Positions 18,385-27,211 of a stretch of DNA of 64,000 nt are shown piece after piece. The position numbers and the translations under genes were made by a program. Each line of letters opens with the position of its first letter. Position 1 is the stretch's first letter. The notes beneath the pieces were generated by a model, which was not told the origin of the DNA, made no database searches, and worked only from the letters and a program-made list of their open reading frames with translations. This stretch comes from Pseudomonas gingeri (lineage in GTDB: Bacteria; Pseudomonadota; Gammaproteobacteria; Pseudomonadales; Pseudomonadaceae). The stretch lies in contig NZ_JACAQA010000005.1 of NCBI RefSeq assembly GCF_013385425.1, positions 106,344-170,343 on the forward strand, given 5' to 3'.

Positions 18385-18902
18385 TGAGCGAGTGGGGGGC
18401 GAAACGCGTCGCCAGCGCGCAGCGCAGGAACAGCCTGTTCCTGGTCTTTCGTATCCAGGGCGAACGCTATGCCCTGGAGGCCGTGGAAGTGGTCGAGGTG
18501 CTGCCGCGCCTGCAACTCAAGCCGATTGCCCAGGCCCCGGCCTGGGTTGCGGGAGTGCTGGCCCATCGTGGCGCGATGGTCCCGGTGATCGACGTCAGCG
18601 CCATGACCTTCGGCGAACCGGCGGCGGCGCGTACCAGTACACGGTTGGTGCTGGTGCATTACCGTCCCGCCGACGAGGTGCCCGGGCAGTTGCTCGGGCT
18701 GATTCTCGAACAGGCCACCGATACCCTGCGTTGCAACCCGGCGGACTTCCAGCCCTATGGCCTGGACAACCGCGCGGCGCCCTACCTGGGGCCGGTGCGC
18801 GAAGATGCCCAGGGCCTGCTGCAACGTATTCGGGTCAATGACCTGCTCAATGCCGAGGTGCGCGCGCTGCTGTTTCCAACGGTGGATGAGATGCGCCCAT
18901 GA
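18384..18902 (+). CDS. wspB: WspB, CheW-like coupling protein
   Basis: A 172-residue CheW-domain protein that couples WspA to the kinase WspE in the cytoplasm. The CheW fold starts at about residue 20 (LFLVFRIQGERYALEAVEVVEVL) and includes WVAGVLAHRGAMVPVIDVSAM, the typical strand-turn-strand region. It is linked to wspA by TGATG and to wspC by a 4-base overlap. It is one of two CheW proteins in this operon, as in other pseudomonads. Confidence 0.94.
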   Translation: MSEWGAKRVASAQRRNSLFLVFRIQGERYALEAVEVVEVLPRLQLKPIAQAPAWVAGVLAHRGAMVPVIDVSAMTFGEPAAARTSTRLVLVHYRPADEVPGQLLGLILEQATDTLRCNPADFQPYGLDNRAAPYLGPVREDAQGLLQRIRVNDLLNAEVRALLFPTVDEMRP

Positions 18903-20173
18903 GTGACGACCAGCGCTTTTTCGATTTCCTCAAGCACCGCATCGGCCTCGACGTGGCTTCGGTCGGCCCGGCGATTATCGAGCGTGCCGTGCGCCAGCGT
19001 TGTACTCAGTTGCAGATGCCCTCGACGGACCACTACTGGACCCGCTTGCAGACCAACGGCGAGGAACAGCAAGCGTTGATCGAGGCGGTGATTGTCCCGG
19101 AAACCTGGTTCTTCCGTTATCCGGAATCCTTTTCGACCCTGGCGCGCCTGGCCAGCGAGCGGCTGGCACAGATCAAGGGCATGCGTGCCTTGAAGATCCT
19201 CAGCCTGCCCTGTTCCACCGGCGAAGAGCCCTATTCGATTGCCATGGCCCTGCTCGATGCAGGCTTGGCGCCGCACCAGTTCAAGGTCGACGGCATCGAT
19301 GTCAGCCCGTTGTCTGTGGAACGGGCCAAGCGCGCGGTGTACGGCAAGAACTCCTTCCGCGGCCAGGGTCTCGAGTTTCGCGAGCGGCATTTCACTGCCC
19401 TGGCGGACGGTTACCGGCTCAGCGAGCGAGTTCGCGAACAGGTGCGTTTGCAGAGCGGCAACCTGCTTGACCCCGAGTTGCGGGTCGGCGAGGTCTATGA
19501 CTTCGTGTTCTGTCGCAACCTGCTGATCTATTTCGACCTGGCGACGCAACGCCAGGTCTTCGACATTCTCAAGCGCCTTACCCATGTTGATGGTGTGCTG
19601 TTTATCGGCCCGGCCGAGGGCAACCTGCTGGGGCGGATGGGCATGCGCTCCATCGGCGCGGCGCAGTCCTTTGCCTTTCGCCGCGCGACGGAAGTCGAGC
19701 CCCAACCCCTGCCGGTGATCGTCCCGCCGCCTTTGCCGGTGCGTGTGTCGCAACCCGTCAGCGCGCCGGTGTTGCCTCTGCGCCGACCGTTTGCCCCCAG
19801 CGCGGTGTTCACGCCCGCCGCGCCAGTGTCGCTGGTCTCGAACGACGCGGCCGGCCTGCTGGCGCGGATTGCCACCCTGGCCAACGAAGGCAACGGCGCC
19901 CAGGCGCGCCAGGCCTGCGAAACCTACCTGCGCCAACACGAGCCGGTGGCCCAGGTCTTCTACTGGCTGGGCCTGCTGAGCGACGTGGCCGGCAGTGCGC
20001 TGGAGGCCCAGGGGTTTTATCGCAAGGCTTTATACCTGGAACCGCAACATCCCGAGGCCCTCGTCCACCTGGCGGCCCTGCTGGCTTCCCAGGGGGATGT
20101 GGCAGGCGCCCGGCGATTGCAGGAACGCGCCGCCCGTAGCGAGCGCACCGCTGACAGTGAGCGTAAACGATGA
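18899..20173 (+). CDS. wspC: WspC, CheR-type receptor methyltransferase with TPR tail
   Basis: A 424-residue protein that methylates glutamates of WspA using S-adenosylmethionine. Residues about 1-270 are the CheR fold: N-terminal helices, VPETWFFRYPESF, LPCSTGEEPYSIAMALLD (SAM-binding motif I) and VFCRNLLIYFD. A Pro/Val-rich linker (about 278-305) leads to a C-terminal tetratricopeptide-like region (about 318-415, VFYWLGLLSDVAGSALEAQGFYRKALYLEP), which helps bind WspA. The gene overlaps wspB and wspD by 4 bases each. Loss of WspC is known to lower Wsp output. Confidence 0.95.
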   Translation: MSDDQRFFDFLKHRIGLDVASVGPAIIERAVRQRCTQLQMPSTDHYWTRLQTNGEEQQALIEAVIVPETWFFRYPESFSTLARLASERLAQIKGMRALKILSLPCSTGEEPYSIAMALLDAGLAPHQFKVDGIDVSPLSVERAKRAVYGKNSFRGQGLEFRERHFTALADGYRLSERVREQVRLQSGNLLDPELRVGEVYDFVFCRNLLIYFDLATQRQVFDILKRLTHVDGVLFIGPAEGNLLGRMGMRSIGAAQSFAFRRATEVEPQPLPVIVPPPLPVRVSQPVSAPVLPLRRPFAPSAVFTPAAPVSLVSNDAAGLLARIATLANEGNGAQARQACETYLRQHEPVAQVFYWLGLLSDVAGSALEAQGFYRKALYLEPQHPEALVHLAALLASQGDVAGARRLQERAARSERTADSERKR

Positions 20174-20856
20174 GCGGTTTGACAGACCTGAACCTGACCC
20201 ACCACGACGCCGAGAAAATCGACGATTGCTGGAACCGCATCGGCATCCACGGCGACAAGTCCTGCCCGCTGCTGATCGAACATATCCACTGCCGCAACTG
20301 TGCGGTGTATTCCGCCGCGGCCACGCGCCTGCTGGACCGTTACTCGTTGCAACAGGAGCGTCCCGAGCAGGGCGCGGTGGTCGAGGCCGCCAGTGATGTG
20401 GTCACCCGTTCGCTGCTGATGTTCCGCCTCGGCGAGGAATGGCTGGGCCTGGCCACCCGCTGCCTGGTGGAAGTCGCGCCGCTGCAGACGATTCATTCGC
20501 TGCCGCACCAGCGCTCGCGGGCCTTGCTCGGTGTGGCCAATGTGCGCGGTGCCTTGGTGGCCTGTCTGTCGCTGGTGGAGTTGCTCGGGCTGGACGCCTC
20601 GATCACGGTCACGCCAGGCGGTCGGATCATGCCGCGCATGCTGATTGTCGGCGCCCAGGGCGGTCCGGTGGTGCTGCCGGTGGATGAAGTGGACGGTATC
20701 CATGCCATCGACCAGCGCCTGCTCGACAATGCCAGCGCCGCCGGGCCCCAGGCCAGCGCGCGGTTTACCCGTGGTGTACTGCCGTTCAGGGGGTGTAGCC
20801 TGCGTTGGCTGGATGAAGAGCAATTGCTGTCGGCCGTGACCCGGAGCTTCACATGA
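20170..20856 (+). CDS. wspD: WspD, CheW-like coupling protein
   Basis: A 228-residue protein with a CheW domain from about residue 75 (LLMFRLGEEWLGLATRCLVEVAPL) including LLGVANVRGALVACLSLVELLG. The first about 70 residues are a distinctive extension with a cysteine-rich patch, CPLLIEHIHCRNCAVYSAAA, which is conserved in WspD as I remember it. It overlaps wspC and wspE by 4 bases. It serves as the second scaffold between WspA and WspE. Confidence 0.94.
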   Translation: MSGLTDLNLTHHDAEKIDDCWNRIGIHGDKSCPLLIEHIHCRNCAVYSAAATRLLDRYSLQQERPEQGAVVEAASDVVTRSLLMFRLGEEWLGLATRCLVEVAPLQTIHSLPHQRSRALLGVANVRGALVACLSLVELLGLDASITVTPGGRIMPRMLIVGAQGGPVVLPVDEVDGIHAIDQRLLDNASAAGPQASARFTRGVLPFRGCSLRWLDEEQLLSAVTRSFT

Positions 20857-23153
20857 CCCCCGATCAAATGCGCGACTCGTCGCTGCTGGAACTGTTCAGT
20901 CTGGAGGCCGAGGCCCAGACCCAGGTGCTCAGCGCCGGCCTCCTGGCCCTGGAGCGCAATCCGACCCAGGCCGACCAGCTCGAAGCCTGCATGCGTGCTG
21001 CCCATTCCCTCAAGGGCGCGGCGCGGATTGTCGGCGTGGATGCCGGGGTCAGCGTCGCCCATGTGATGGAGGATTGCCTGGTCAGCGCCCAGGAAGGTCG
21101 GTTGTATCTGCAAGCGGAGCATATCGACGCCTTGCTGCACGGCACCGACTTGCTGATGCGCATCGCCACGCCCAGCGCCAATGTCGGGCCACTGGAGATC
21201 GAAGCCTATGTCCTGCGGTTGCAGGCGTTGCTCGATCCGGCGGCGGCCACTGCGCGGGGGGGGCCGGTGGCGCCCGAGCCGGCGCAAGTCGCGTTCGTGC
21301 CGTCGTCTGTGGCCGCCGATCTTGAAGCTCTGCCTCTTGATAGCGCGTTGGCGGAACCCCCGTCGCCGGAACTGACGCTCCCGGGCCGTCGGGTCGCCGA
21401 AGGTGGTGAACGGGTGTTGCGGGTCACCGCCGAACGTTTGAACAGCCTGCTCGACCTGTCGAGCAAGTCCCTGGTGGAAACCCAGCGCATCAAGCCTTAT
21501 CTGGCGACGATGCAACGGATGCGGCGCATGCAGGACAAAGGCCTGCGCGCCCTGGACCAGCTCAGCGATCACTTGAAGAGCGTCGGCCTGAGCCTGGAAG
21601 CCGAGGAGGCCCTGGGCGATGCCCGGCGTTTGCTGGCCGAGTCCCAGCAGATGCTGACGGCGCAAACCCTGGAACTGGACGAATTCGGCTGGCAGGCCAG
21701 CCAGCGCGCCCAGGTCCTGTATGACACCGCCCTGGCTTGTCGTATGCGGCCCTTTGCCGATGTGCTGAGCGGTCAGGTGCGGATGGTCCGTGACCTGGGC
21801 CGCAGCCTGGGCAAACAGGTGCGTCTGGAAATCGAAGGGGAGAAAACCCAGGTCGACCGCGACGTGCTGGAAAAGCTCGAAGCGCCGCTGACCCATCTGC
21901 TGCGCAATGCCGTGGACCATGGCATCGAAAGCCCTGAGCTGCGGGTGTTGGCCGGCAAGCCGGCCGAAGGCCTGATTCGTCTGCGGGCCTCGCACCAGGC
22001 CGGGTTGCTGGTGCTGCAATTGAGCGACGACGGCGCCGGCGTGGACCTGGAGCGGGTCCGCCGCAGCGTGATCGAGCGCCAGTTGTCCCCGGCCGAGACC
22101 GCCGCCCAACTGAGCGAAGAAGAGCTGCTGAGTTTCCTCTTCCTGCCGGGTTTCAGCCTGCGGGACAAGGTCACCGAAGTCTCCGGGCGTGGGGTCGGCC
22201 TTGACGCCGTGCAGCATATGGTCCGCCAGTTGCACGGTGCCGTGGTGCTGGAGCAGGTGGCGGGGCAGGGCAGCCGTTTCCACCTCGAAGTACCGCTGAC
22301 CTTGTCGGTTGTGCGCAGCCTGGTGGTGGAAGTCGGTGGCGAGGCCTATGCCTTTCCCCTGGCCCATATCGAACGCATGTGCGACCTGGCCCCCGAGGAC
22401 ATTGTGCAACTCGAGGGACGCCAGCACTTCTGGCACGAAGGCCGGCATGTCGGGCTGGTGGCGGCCAGCCAGCTGTTGCAGCGCCCGGCCAGCGAACACC
22501 ATGATGGCAACCTCAAGGTCGTGGTGATCCGCGAGCGTGATGCGGTCTATGGGGTCGAGGTGGAACGCTTTATCGGCGAGCGCACCCTGGTGGTGTTGCC
22601 GCTGGACCCACGCCTGGGCAAGGTCCAGGATATTTCCGCCGGGGCTTTGCTCGACGACGGTTCGGCGGTGCTGATCGTCGACGTCGAGGACATGCTGCGC
22701 TCGGTGGACAAGCTGCTCAACACCGGTCGCCTGGAACGTATCGACCGGCGCAATCGCCAGGTCAGCGAGGCCGTGCGCAAGCGCGTGCTGGTGGTCGACG
22801 ACTCCCTGACCGTGCGCGAACTGCAACGCAAACTGCTGCTCAACCGGGGTTACGAGGTGGCGGTCGCGGTGGATGGCATGGACGGTTGGAACGCCCTGCG
22901 CGCCGAAGACTTTGACCTGTTGATCACCGATATCGATATGCCACGAATGGACGGGATTGAATTGGTCACACTCTTGCGTAAAGACACGCGCTTGCAGTCG
23001 CTGCCGGTCATGGTGGTGTCCTACAAGGACCGTGAAGAAGACCGTCGACGTGGACTGGACGCCGGAGCTGACTATTATCTGGCCAAGGCCAGTTTTCATG
23101 ACGACGCCTTGCTGGATGCCGTGGTCGAGCTGATCGGGGGAGCCCAGGGATGA
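20853..23153 (+). CDS. wspE: WspE, hybrid CheA-type histidine kinase with receiver domain
   Basis: A 766-residue kinase. The N-terminal Hpt domain has the phospho-acceptor His51 in RAAHSLKGAAR. Dimerisation and ATPase domains follow, with N-box HLLRNAVDHGIESPELR and G-box LSDDGAGVDLERVR plus SGRGVGLDAVQ. A CheW-like domain comes next (about 485-620), then a C-terminal receiver (about 640-760) with VLVVDDSLTVREL and the acceptor Asp in LLITDIDMPRMDG and Lys in VVSYKDRE. It phosphorylates WspR and WspF. It overlaps wspD and wspF by 4 bases. No frameshift or missing motif seen. Confidence 0.95.
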   Translation: MTPDQMRDSSLLELFSLEAEAQTQVLSAGLLALERNPTQADQLEACMRAAHSLKGAARIVGVDAGVSVAHVMEDCLVSAQEGRLYLQAEHIDALLHGTDLLMRIATPSANVGPLEIEAYVLRLQALLDPAAATARGGPVAPEPAQVAFVPSSVAADLEALPLDSALAEPPSPELTLPGRRVAEGGERVLRVTAERLNSLLDLSSKSLVETQRIKPYLATMQRMRRMQDKGLRALDQLSDHLKSVGLSLEAEEALGDARRLLAESQQMLTAQTLELDEFGWQASQRAQVLYDTALACRMRPFADVLSGQVRMVRDLGRSLGKQVRLEIEGEKTQVDRDVLEKLEAPLTHLLRNAVDHGIESPELRVLAGKPAEGLIRLRASHQAGLLVLQLSDDGAGVDLERVRRSVIERQLSPAETAAQLSEEELLSFLFLPGFSLRDKVTEVSGRGVGLDAVQHMVRQLHGAVVLEQVAGQGSRFHLEVPLTLSVVRSLVVEVGGEAYAFPLAHIERMCDLAPEDIVQLEGRQHFWHEGRHVGLVAASQLLQRPASEHHDGNLKVVVIRERDAVYGVEVERFIGERTLVVLPLDPRLGKVQDISAGALLDDGSAVLIVDVEDMLRSVDKLLNTGRLERIDRRNRQVSEAVRKRVLVVDDSLTVRELQRKLLLNRGYEVAVAVDGMDGWNALRAEDFDLLITDIDMPRMDGIELVTLLRKDTRLQSLPVMVVSYKDREEDRRRGLDAGADYYLAKASFHDDALLDAVVELIGGAQG

Positions 23154-24160
23154 GGATCGCCATCGTCAACGATATGCCCATGGCGGTAGAAGCGTTGCGT
23201 CGAGCCCTGGCGTTCGAGCCGGCACACCAAGTGATCTGGGTCGCCGGCAATGGCGCCGAAGCGGTGAAACAGTGCGCCGAGGAGACCCCGGACCTGATCC
23301 TGATGGACCTGATCATGCCGGTGATGGATGGCGTCGAAGCCACCCGGCGGATCATGGCCGAGTCGCCCTGTGCCATTGTCATTGTCACCGTCGACCGGCA
23401 ACAGAACGTTCACCGGGTGTTCGAGGCCATGGGCCACGGTGCCCTGGATGTGGTCGATACCCCGGCCATTGGTGGTGGCAACCCGAAGGAAGCCGCGGCG
23501 CCGCTGTTGCGCAAGATCCTCAATATCGGCTGGCTGATCGGCCAGCGCGGCAGCCAGGTGCGCAGCGTGCCCGGCCCGGCCCGGGACGACAGTCCGCGAC
23601 AGAAGCTGGTGGCCATCGGCTCTTCGGCCGGGGGGCCGGCGGCCTTGGAAACCTTGCTGAAAGGTTTGCCTGCTAATTTTTCCGCCGCGATCGTTCTGGT
23701 CCAGCATGTCGACCAGGTATTTGCCGCCGGCATGGCCGAATGGTTGAGCAGCGCCTGCGGCCTGCCAGTGCGCCTGGCCCGCGACGGCGAGGCGCCGCAA
23801 CGCGGCACCGTACTGCTGGCCGGGACGAACCACCATATCCGCTTGTTGAAAAACGGCACCCTGGCCTATACCGCCGAGCCCGTGAACGAGATCTACCGGC
23901 CTTCCATCGATGTGTTTTTCGAGAGTGTCGCCAGTTACTGGAATGGCGATGCGGTGGGCGTGCTGTTGACGGGCATGGGGCGCGACGGTGCCCAGGGATT
24001 GAAGCTGATGCGCGAGCGCGGCTACCTGACCATCGCCCAGGACCAATTGAGCAGTGCGGTGTACGGCATGCCCAAGGCAGCGGCGGCTATCGATGCGGCT
24101 GTTGAAATTCGTCCACTGAACAAGATCGCTCCACGTTTGCTGGAGATATTTCCGACATGA
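23150..24160 (+). CDS. wspF: WspF, CheB-type methylesterase and negative regulator
   Basis: A 336-residue protein that demethylates WspA once phosphorylated by WspE, damping the pathway. The receiver domain spans about 1-125 with acceptor Asp in DLILMDLIMPVMDG. The methylesterase domain from about 150 shows the catalytic Ser in AIGSSAGGPAAL, His in LVQHVDQVFAAGM, and Asp in GMGRDGAQGL. Inactivation of this gene gives wrinkly-spreader colonies in P. fluorescens. Here it looks intact, so the strain should not be locked in high c-di-GMP through this gene. Confidence 0.95.
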   Translation: MRIAIVNDMPMAVEALRRALAFEPAHQVIWVAGNGAEAVKQCAEETPDLILMDLIMPVMDGVEATRRIMAESPCAIVIVTVDRQQNVHRVFEAMGHGALDVVDTPAIGGGNPKEAAAPLLRKILNIGWLIGQRGSQVRSVPGPARDDSPRQKLVAIGSSAGGPAALETLLKGLPANFSAAIVLVQHVDQVFAAGMAEWLSSACGLPVRLARDGEAPQRGTVLLAGTNHHIRLLKNGTLAYTAEPVNEIYRPSIDVFFESVASYWNGDAVGVLLTGMGRDGAQGLKLMRERGYLTIAQDQLSSAVYGMPKAAAAIDAAVEIRPLNKIAPRLLEIFPT

Positions 24161-24211
24161 GTTCTATAGTCAGCAGCCCTGGCTTGAAAGCAGTACTTCA
24201 GGTGACCGCGT

Positions 24212-25216
24212 ATGAATGATTTACAGATGTATGATTTCAAGACCACCGACGAAAACGCCGCGATGGTGTTGCTGGTTGACGACCAGGCCATGATCGGTGA
24301 GGCGGTGCGGCGCGGATTGGCCACCGAGACCAATATCGATTTCCACTTTTGTGCTGATCCGCACCAGGCGATTGCCCAGGCGATCCGCATCAAACCGACG
24401 GTGATCCTGCAGGATCTGGTGATGCCCGGCCTCGATGGCCTGAGCTTGGTGCGCGAATACCGCAATCATCCGGCAACCAAGGACATTCCGATCATCGTGC
24501 TTTCCACCAAGGAAGACCCGTTGATCAAGAGCGCGGCCTTTGCCGCCGGGGCCAACGATTACCTGGTCAAGTTACCGGACAATATCGAACTGGTGGCGCG
24601 CATTCGTTATCACTCGCGCTCCTACATGACCTTGTTGCAGCGTGATGCGGCGTATCGGGCGTTGCGGGTCAGCCAGCAGCAATTGCTCGACACCAACCTG
24701 GTGCTGCAGCGTTTGATGAACTCTGACGGTTTGACCGGGTTGTCCAACCGTCGGCACTTCGACGAGTACCTGGAGTTGGAGTGGAGAAGGGCGCAGCGCG
24801 AGCAGACGCAGATGTCGTTGCTGATGATCGACGTGGACTATTTCAAAGCCTTCAATGACAGCTTTGGCCACCTGGACGGCGATGAAGCCTTGCGCAAGGT
24901 GGCGGAGACGATCCGTGAGTCCAGCAGCCGGCCGTCGGACCTGCCGGCGCGTTATGGTGGCGAAGAGTTTGCGTTGGTGCTGCCGAACACCTCCCAAGGC
25001 GGGGCGCGACTGGTGGCGGAAAAACTGCGCCAGACCGTGGCGGGGTTGAAGATCCCGCACAATATGCCGAGCGAGGGGGCGGTGCTGACGGTCAGCATTG
25101 GGGTGTCCACGGTGATACCGCAGCAGGGCAGCAACTGTCGCGATCTGATTTCGGCGGCGGACAAGGGGCTGTATTCGGCGAAGAACAGTGGGCGTAATCA
25201 GGTGGGGATTGGTTGA
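24212..25216 (+). CDS. wspR: WspR, diguanylate cyclase response regulator
   Basis: A 334-residue output protein that makes c-di-GMP when phosphorylated by WspE. The receiver domain (about 12-130) has acceptor Asp in [15 protein letters not shown] and Lys in VLSTKED. A helical stalk joins it to the GGDEF domain (about 170-330) with [17 protein letters not shown], active site [12 protein letters not shown] and I-site RPSD just upstream. It starts 51 bases after wspF with its own CAGGTGA ribosome binding site, the only gap in the otherwise overlapping operon. All catalytic and inhibitory residues are present. Confidence 0.95.
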   Translation: MNDLQMYDFKTTDENAAMVLLVDDQAMIGEAVRRGLATETNIDFHFCADPHQAIAQAIRIKPTVILQDLVMPGLDGLSLVREYRNHPATKDIPIIVLSTKEDPLIKSAAFAAGANDYLVKLPDNIELVARIRYHSRSYMTLLQRDAAYRALRVSQQQLLDTNLVLQRLMNSDGLTGLSNRRHFDEYLELEWRRAQREQTQMSLLMIDVDYFKAFNDSFGHLDGDEALRKVAETIRESSSRPSDLPARYGGEEFALVLPNTSQGGARLVAEKLRQTVAGLKIPHNMPSEGAVLTVSIGVSTVIPQQGSNCRDLISAADKGLYSAKNSGRNQVGIG

Positions 25217-25368
25217 GGCGGATAAATCGCCATTACTGGCATCCGCAGTGGCTCGTATTTCAAGGTGTAAAAGCGGCGACTATTGGGTGAGTGGCTGGAC
25301 TATAGTTCGGTCGTCGCCGATGTATCGGTGATCGATCTTAGCCGGTCGAAAGGCATTTATGGACGCAC

Positions 25369-25402
25369 AAGCGCCCTCGTATCATGATGTCGGCGCTTTT
25401 TG
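25369..25402 (+). terminator. Likely terminator of the wsp operon
   Basis: AAGCGCC (25369-25375) pairs with GGCGCTT (25392-25398) across a 16-base loop and runs into a T stretch. It lies about 150 bases after wspR and just before the structured leader of the next gene. The long loop makes it a moderate candidate. Confidence 0.5.
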
Positions 25403-25423
25403 CTGCTTGGCATTTTGTGCAAT

Positions 25424-25560
25424 GGCGGCTGTGCGCGGGACATCTTCGGATGTGCCGGGTTTTCCAAGAATGCCCCGGTCGGCTAACCCGCGTACAGCCG
25501 CCACCCTAGTGTTTAGCCGCAGTAGTCGGTGGTAGCTCCTTTGCATTCTTGGGAGAAACA
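25424..25560 (+). ncRNA. Structured leader RNA upstream of the DUF6124-type gene
   Basis: This stretch can fold into a multi-branched RNA. The closing helix is GGCGGCTGT (25424-25432) with ACAGCCGCC (25494-25502), continued by CGCGGG (25434-25439) with CCCGCG (25487-25492). Inside are a hairpin ACATC-TTCG-GATGT (25440-25453) with a UUCG tetraloop and a second hairpin CCGGG (25455-25459) with CCCGG (25474-25478). Downstream, CCACC (25501-25505) can pair with GGTGG (25528-25532), competing with the closing helix for two bases. CTCC (25536-25539) can pair with the GGAG of the ribosome binding site (25552-25555). This fits a cis-regulatory leader; the class is unknown to me. Confidence 0.55.
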
Positions 25561-25562
25561 CC

Positions 25563-25847
25563 ATGAGTAATTTCCGTCCGCTACAAAGCAACCTCACCGA
25601 AGTCCCGGTTCTCTACCTCAATCTCGATGCCCCGGTGCGTGACCTGTATGAGTGCGCCATCCAGCGCATCAAGGCCGCCCGTGACCTGAGCCACAGCCTG
25701 ACTTGCATGAGCATCGGCAACACCTGCGACCGTGATCTTCAGCACTTCGCCAGTGCCTCTTACCTGCTGTTGCAGGATGGCTGCGACGCGCTGGACGCGA
25801 TGCAGGGCCGCTTCACCGACCGAGCCCGCAGCGCCCCGGTTTCCTGA
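25563..25847 (+). CDS. DUF6124/DUF3077-type small protein
   Basis: A 94-residue protein of a Pseudomonas-specific family often present in several copies per genome. Recognisable features are PVLYLNLDAPVRDLYECAIQRIKAARDLSHSL in the middle and a helical C-terminal half (LQHFASASYLLLQDGCDALDAMQGRF). There is no signal peptide or membrane helix. The function is unknown. The ATG follows GGGAGAA, which can be hidden by pairing with CTCC upstream. The gene is preceded by an unusual structured leader, so regulation at the RNA level is likely. Confidence 0.75.
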   Translation: MSNFRPLQSNLTEVPVLYLNLDAPVRDLYECAIQRIKAARDLSHSLTCMSIGNTCDRDLQHFASASYLLLQDGCDALDAMQGRFTDRARSAPVS

Positions 25848-25861
25848 CTAAACATCACTCG

Positions 25862-26014
25862 TGTGGGAGCTGGCTTGCTGGCGATGACGTCCGCAAGGGC
25901 AGTGCAAGGCTCAAGGGCCTCTTCGCGGGCAAGCTCCGCTCCCACAGGTTTTGTGTCGTACACAATATCCGGAGTCGACTCAAATACTGTGGGAGCGGAG
26001 CTTGCCCGCGAAGG
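25862..26014. repeat. REP elements after the DUF6124-type gene
   Basis: A head-to-head pair (GTGGGAGCTGGCTTGCTGGC at 25863-25882 and GCGGGCAAGCTCCGCTCCCA at 25926-25945) is followed by a third unit, TGTGGGAGCGGAGCTTGCCC at 25989-26008. They mark the left border of the VgrG accessory block. Confidence 0.75.
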
Positions 26015-26105
26015 CGTCAGTTCTGGCGATGCAAATCTTGAGAGTCTTATCACCAATAAAGCCGGCTCCGACACGAGCCGACGTTGGCCTGAAAGGTTGT
26101 GTGAG

Positions 26106-26324
26106 TTAAACGTCCAGCCCGCGCTCAGGTTCCAAATCAATCAATCGGGTGGTTGGGCCATCGGGGCGCAGGCGCTCTAATACAATTTCCGGCCAGCGGT
26201 TACGGGCTCGGCGTTTGGCAATCTTGTAAACAAGATCTTCCATAAGGCTTGCGGGGTGGAAAAGCGCATGCCCTGCTAAAAGAATCGCATCACTCGGAGA
26301 AAGATCGGGATTTCCAACGGTCAC
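26106..26324 (-). CDS. Small hypothetical protein at the end of the VgrG cluster (72 aa)
   Basis: A 72-residue frame starting at GTG, which overlaps the stop of the lipoprotein gene as GTGA. The protein is hydrophilic, with a basic middle (KIAKRRARNRWPEIVLERLR) and no membrane segment. Its base composition is richer in GC than the gene before it. The exact 4-base coupling supports translation, but the protein has no family I recognise. It could be a small accessory or immunity protein, or the remnant of a longer gene. Confidence 0.45.
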   Translation of the reverse strand: MTVGNPDLSPSDAILLAGHALFHPASLMEDLVYKIAKRRARNRWPEIVLERLRPDGPTTRLIDLEPERGLDV

Positions 26325-27211
26325 AAGTTCAGTGCGTTGATCAACGGGTCTTGATACGATTCATCAATTTCTATACCCGCGGCTCGGGCTTTGGTTTCCT
26401 GCTCTTTGCGTTGTTTTTTAGCGGTCGCTAGCACATCTGGTAGTAACTCTTTCCAACGAAGCTTGTCTTTGTCTTGGAAGGGAGTTCGCCAAAATTCTGT
26501 CTCTGTCGAGAACTCCAGGCTTATTAGATAGGTTCCTCTTTCATTCGGGTGTTTTTTTGAAAGTCGACGCCACGCTCTAAGGTGCAGATATGAGCCGTTG
26601 TTGTAAAAAAACCAATTATAAAATGAACCTACTTTAAGCCAGCGATCTATGTCGACTCTATAGTTTGGGTCTAGCCAAGGATGGCTGGATGTGAATTTTC
26701 CAAGGACTTCCCGCGGTGTGTCGATTTTGTCCATCTCTTTGCCCGAAACTCTAGGATCGCTCCTACGGTAGTAGTGAGTCCAACCAGCACGTTGGATACC
26801 GTCGATTAGGTGGTATATGGCATTTTGATGGTCCGTGTGTAGGCTGTTGTCGGGAAGGCCTCTCAAAACGATTTCTATGTTTTCGATTTGGCTGCCGAAT
26901 CTGTCAAAGATGGCAGTGCTTATTCTTGAAACATTCTTTAATAGTAGTGTGTGAGCCCCCGTCTTTATACTGGCGATAGGGAGCTCTTTGCTATTGGGTG
27001 AACGAGATATTTCATGCCAGCATACACCCGCTGCCGCTAAGCAGTCAGATTTGAATGGTATTGGGCTGCGCGCTATGACATCATTTATATCTTCGTGAAG
27101 GTTGATTTTGATGATAGGGGGGCTGTCTTTCATTTTTTGCTTCTCTGGATTACTCGAGGTGTCGCAAGCAGTGAGTCCAAGTATTAGTGTCGCCACCAAG
27201 ATTTTTTTCAT
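26321..27211 (-). CDS. Predicted lipoprotein in VgrG cluster, possible immunity protein
   Basis: A 296-residue protein with a lipoprotein signal: MKKILVATLILGLTAC, lipobox LTAC with Cys16 followed by Asp-Thr-Ser. The mature part is soluble with several Trp/Tyr-rich stretches (THYYRRSDP, YNWFFYNNGSYLHLRAW). I do not recognise the family. The start overlaps the stop of the preceding gene by 4 bases. The DNA is markedly AT-rich compared with the chromosome. A periplasm-facing lipoprotein at this position in a VgrG operon is a common arrangement for immunity to a periplasmic or membrane-acting type VI effector; that role is inference. Confidence 0.6.
   Translation of the reverse strand: MKKILVATLILGLTACDTSSNPEKQKMKDSPPIIKINLHEDINDVIARSPIPFKSDCLAAAGVCWHEISRSPNSKELPIASIKTGAHTLLLKNVSRISTAIFDRFGSQIENIEIVLRGLPDNSLHTDHQNAIYHLIDGIQRAGWTHYYRRSDPRVSGKEMDKIDTPREVLGKFTSSHPWLDPNYRVDIDRWLKVGSFYNWFFYNNGSYLHLRAWRRLSKKHPNERGTYLISLEFSTETEFWRTPFQDKDKLRWKELLPDVLATAKKQRKEQETKARAAGIEIDESYQDPLINALNL

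Noticed and set aside
20493..23099. 868-codon minus-strand frame opposite wspD-wspE
   Set aside because: Antisense shadow of wsp genes with complete CheW/CheA/receiver motifs on the plus strand.
25409..25420. GG-N8-GC near TTGGCATTTTGTGC, resembling a sigma-54 promoter
   Set aside because: Sigma-54 promoters need 10 bases between GG and GC; here there are 8.
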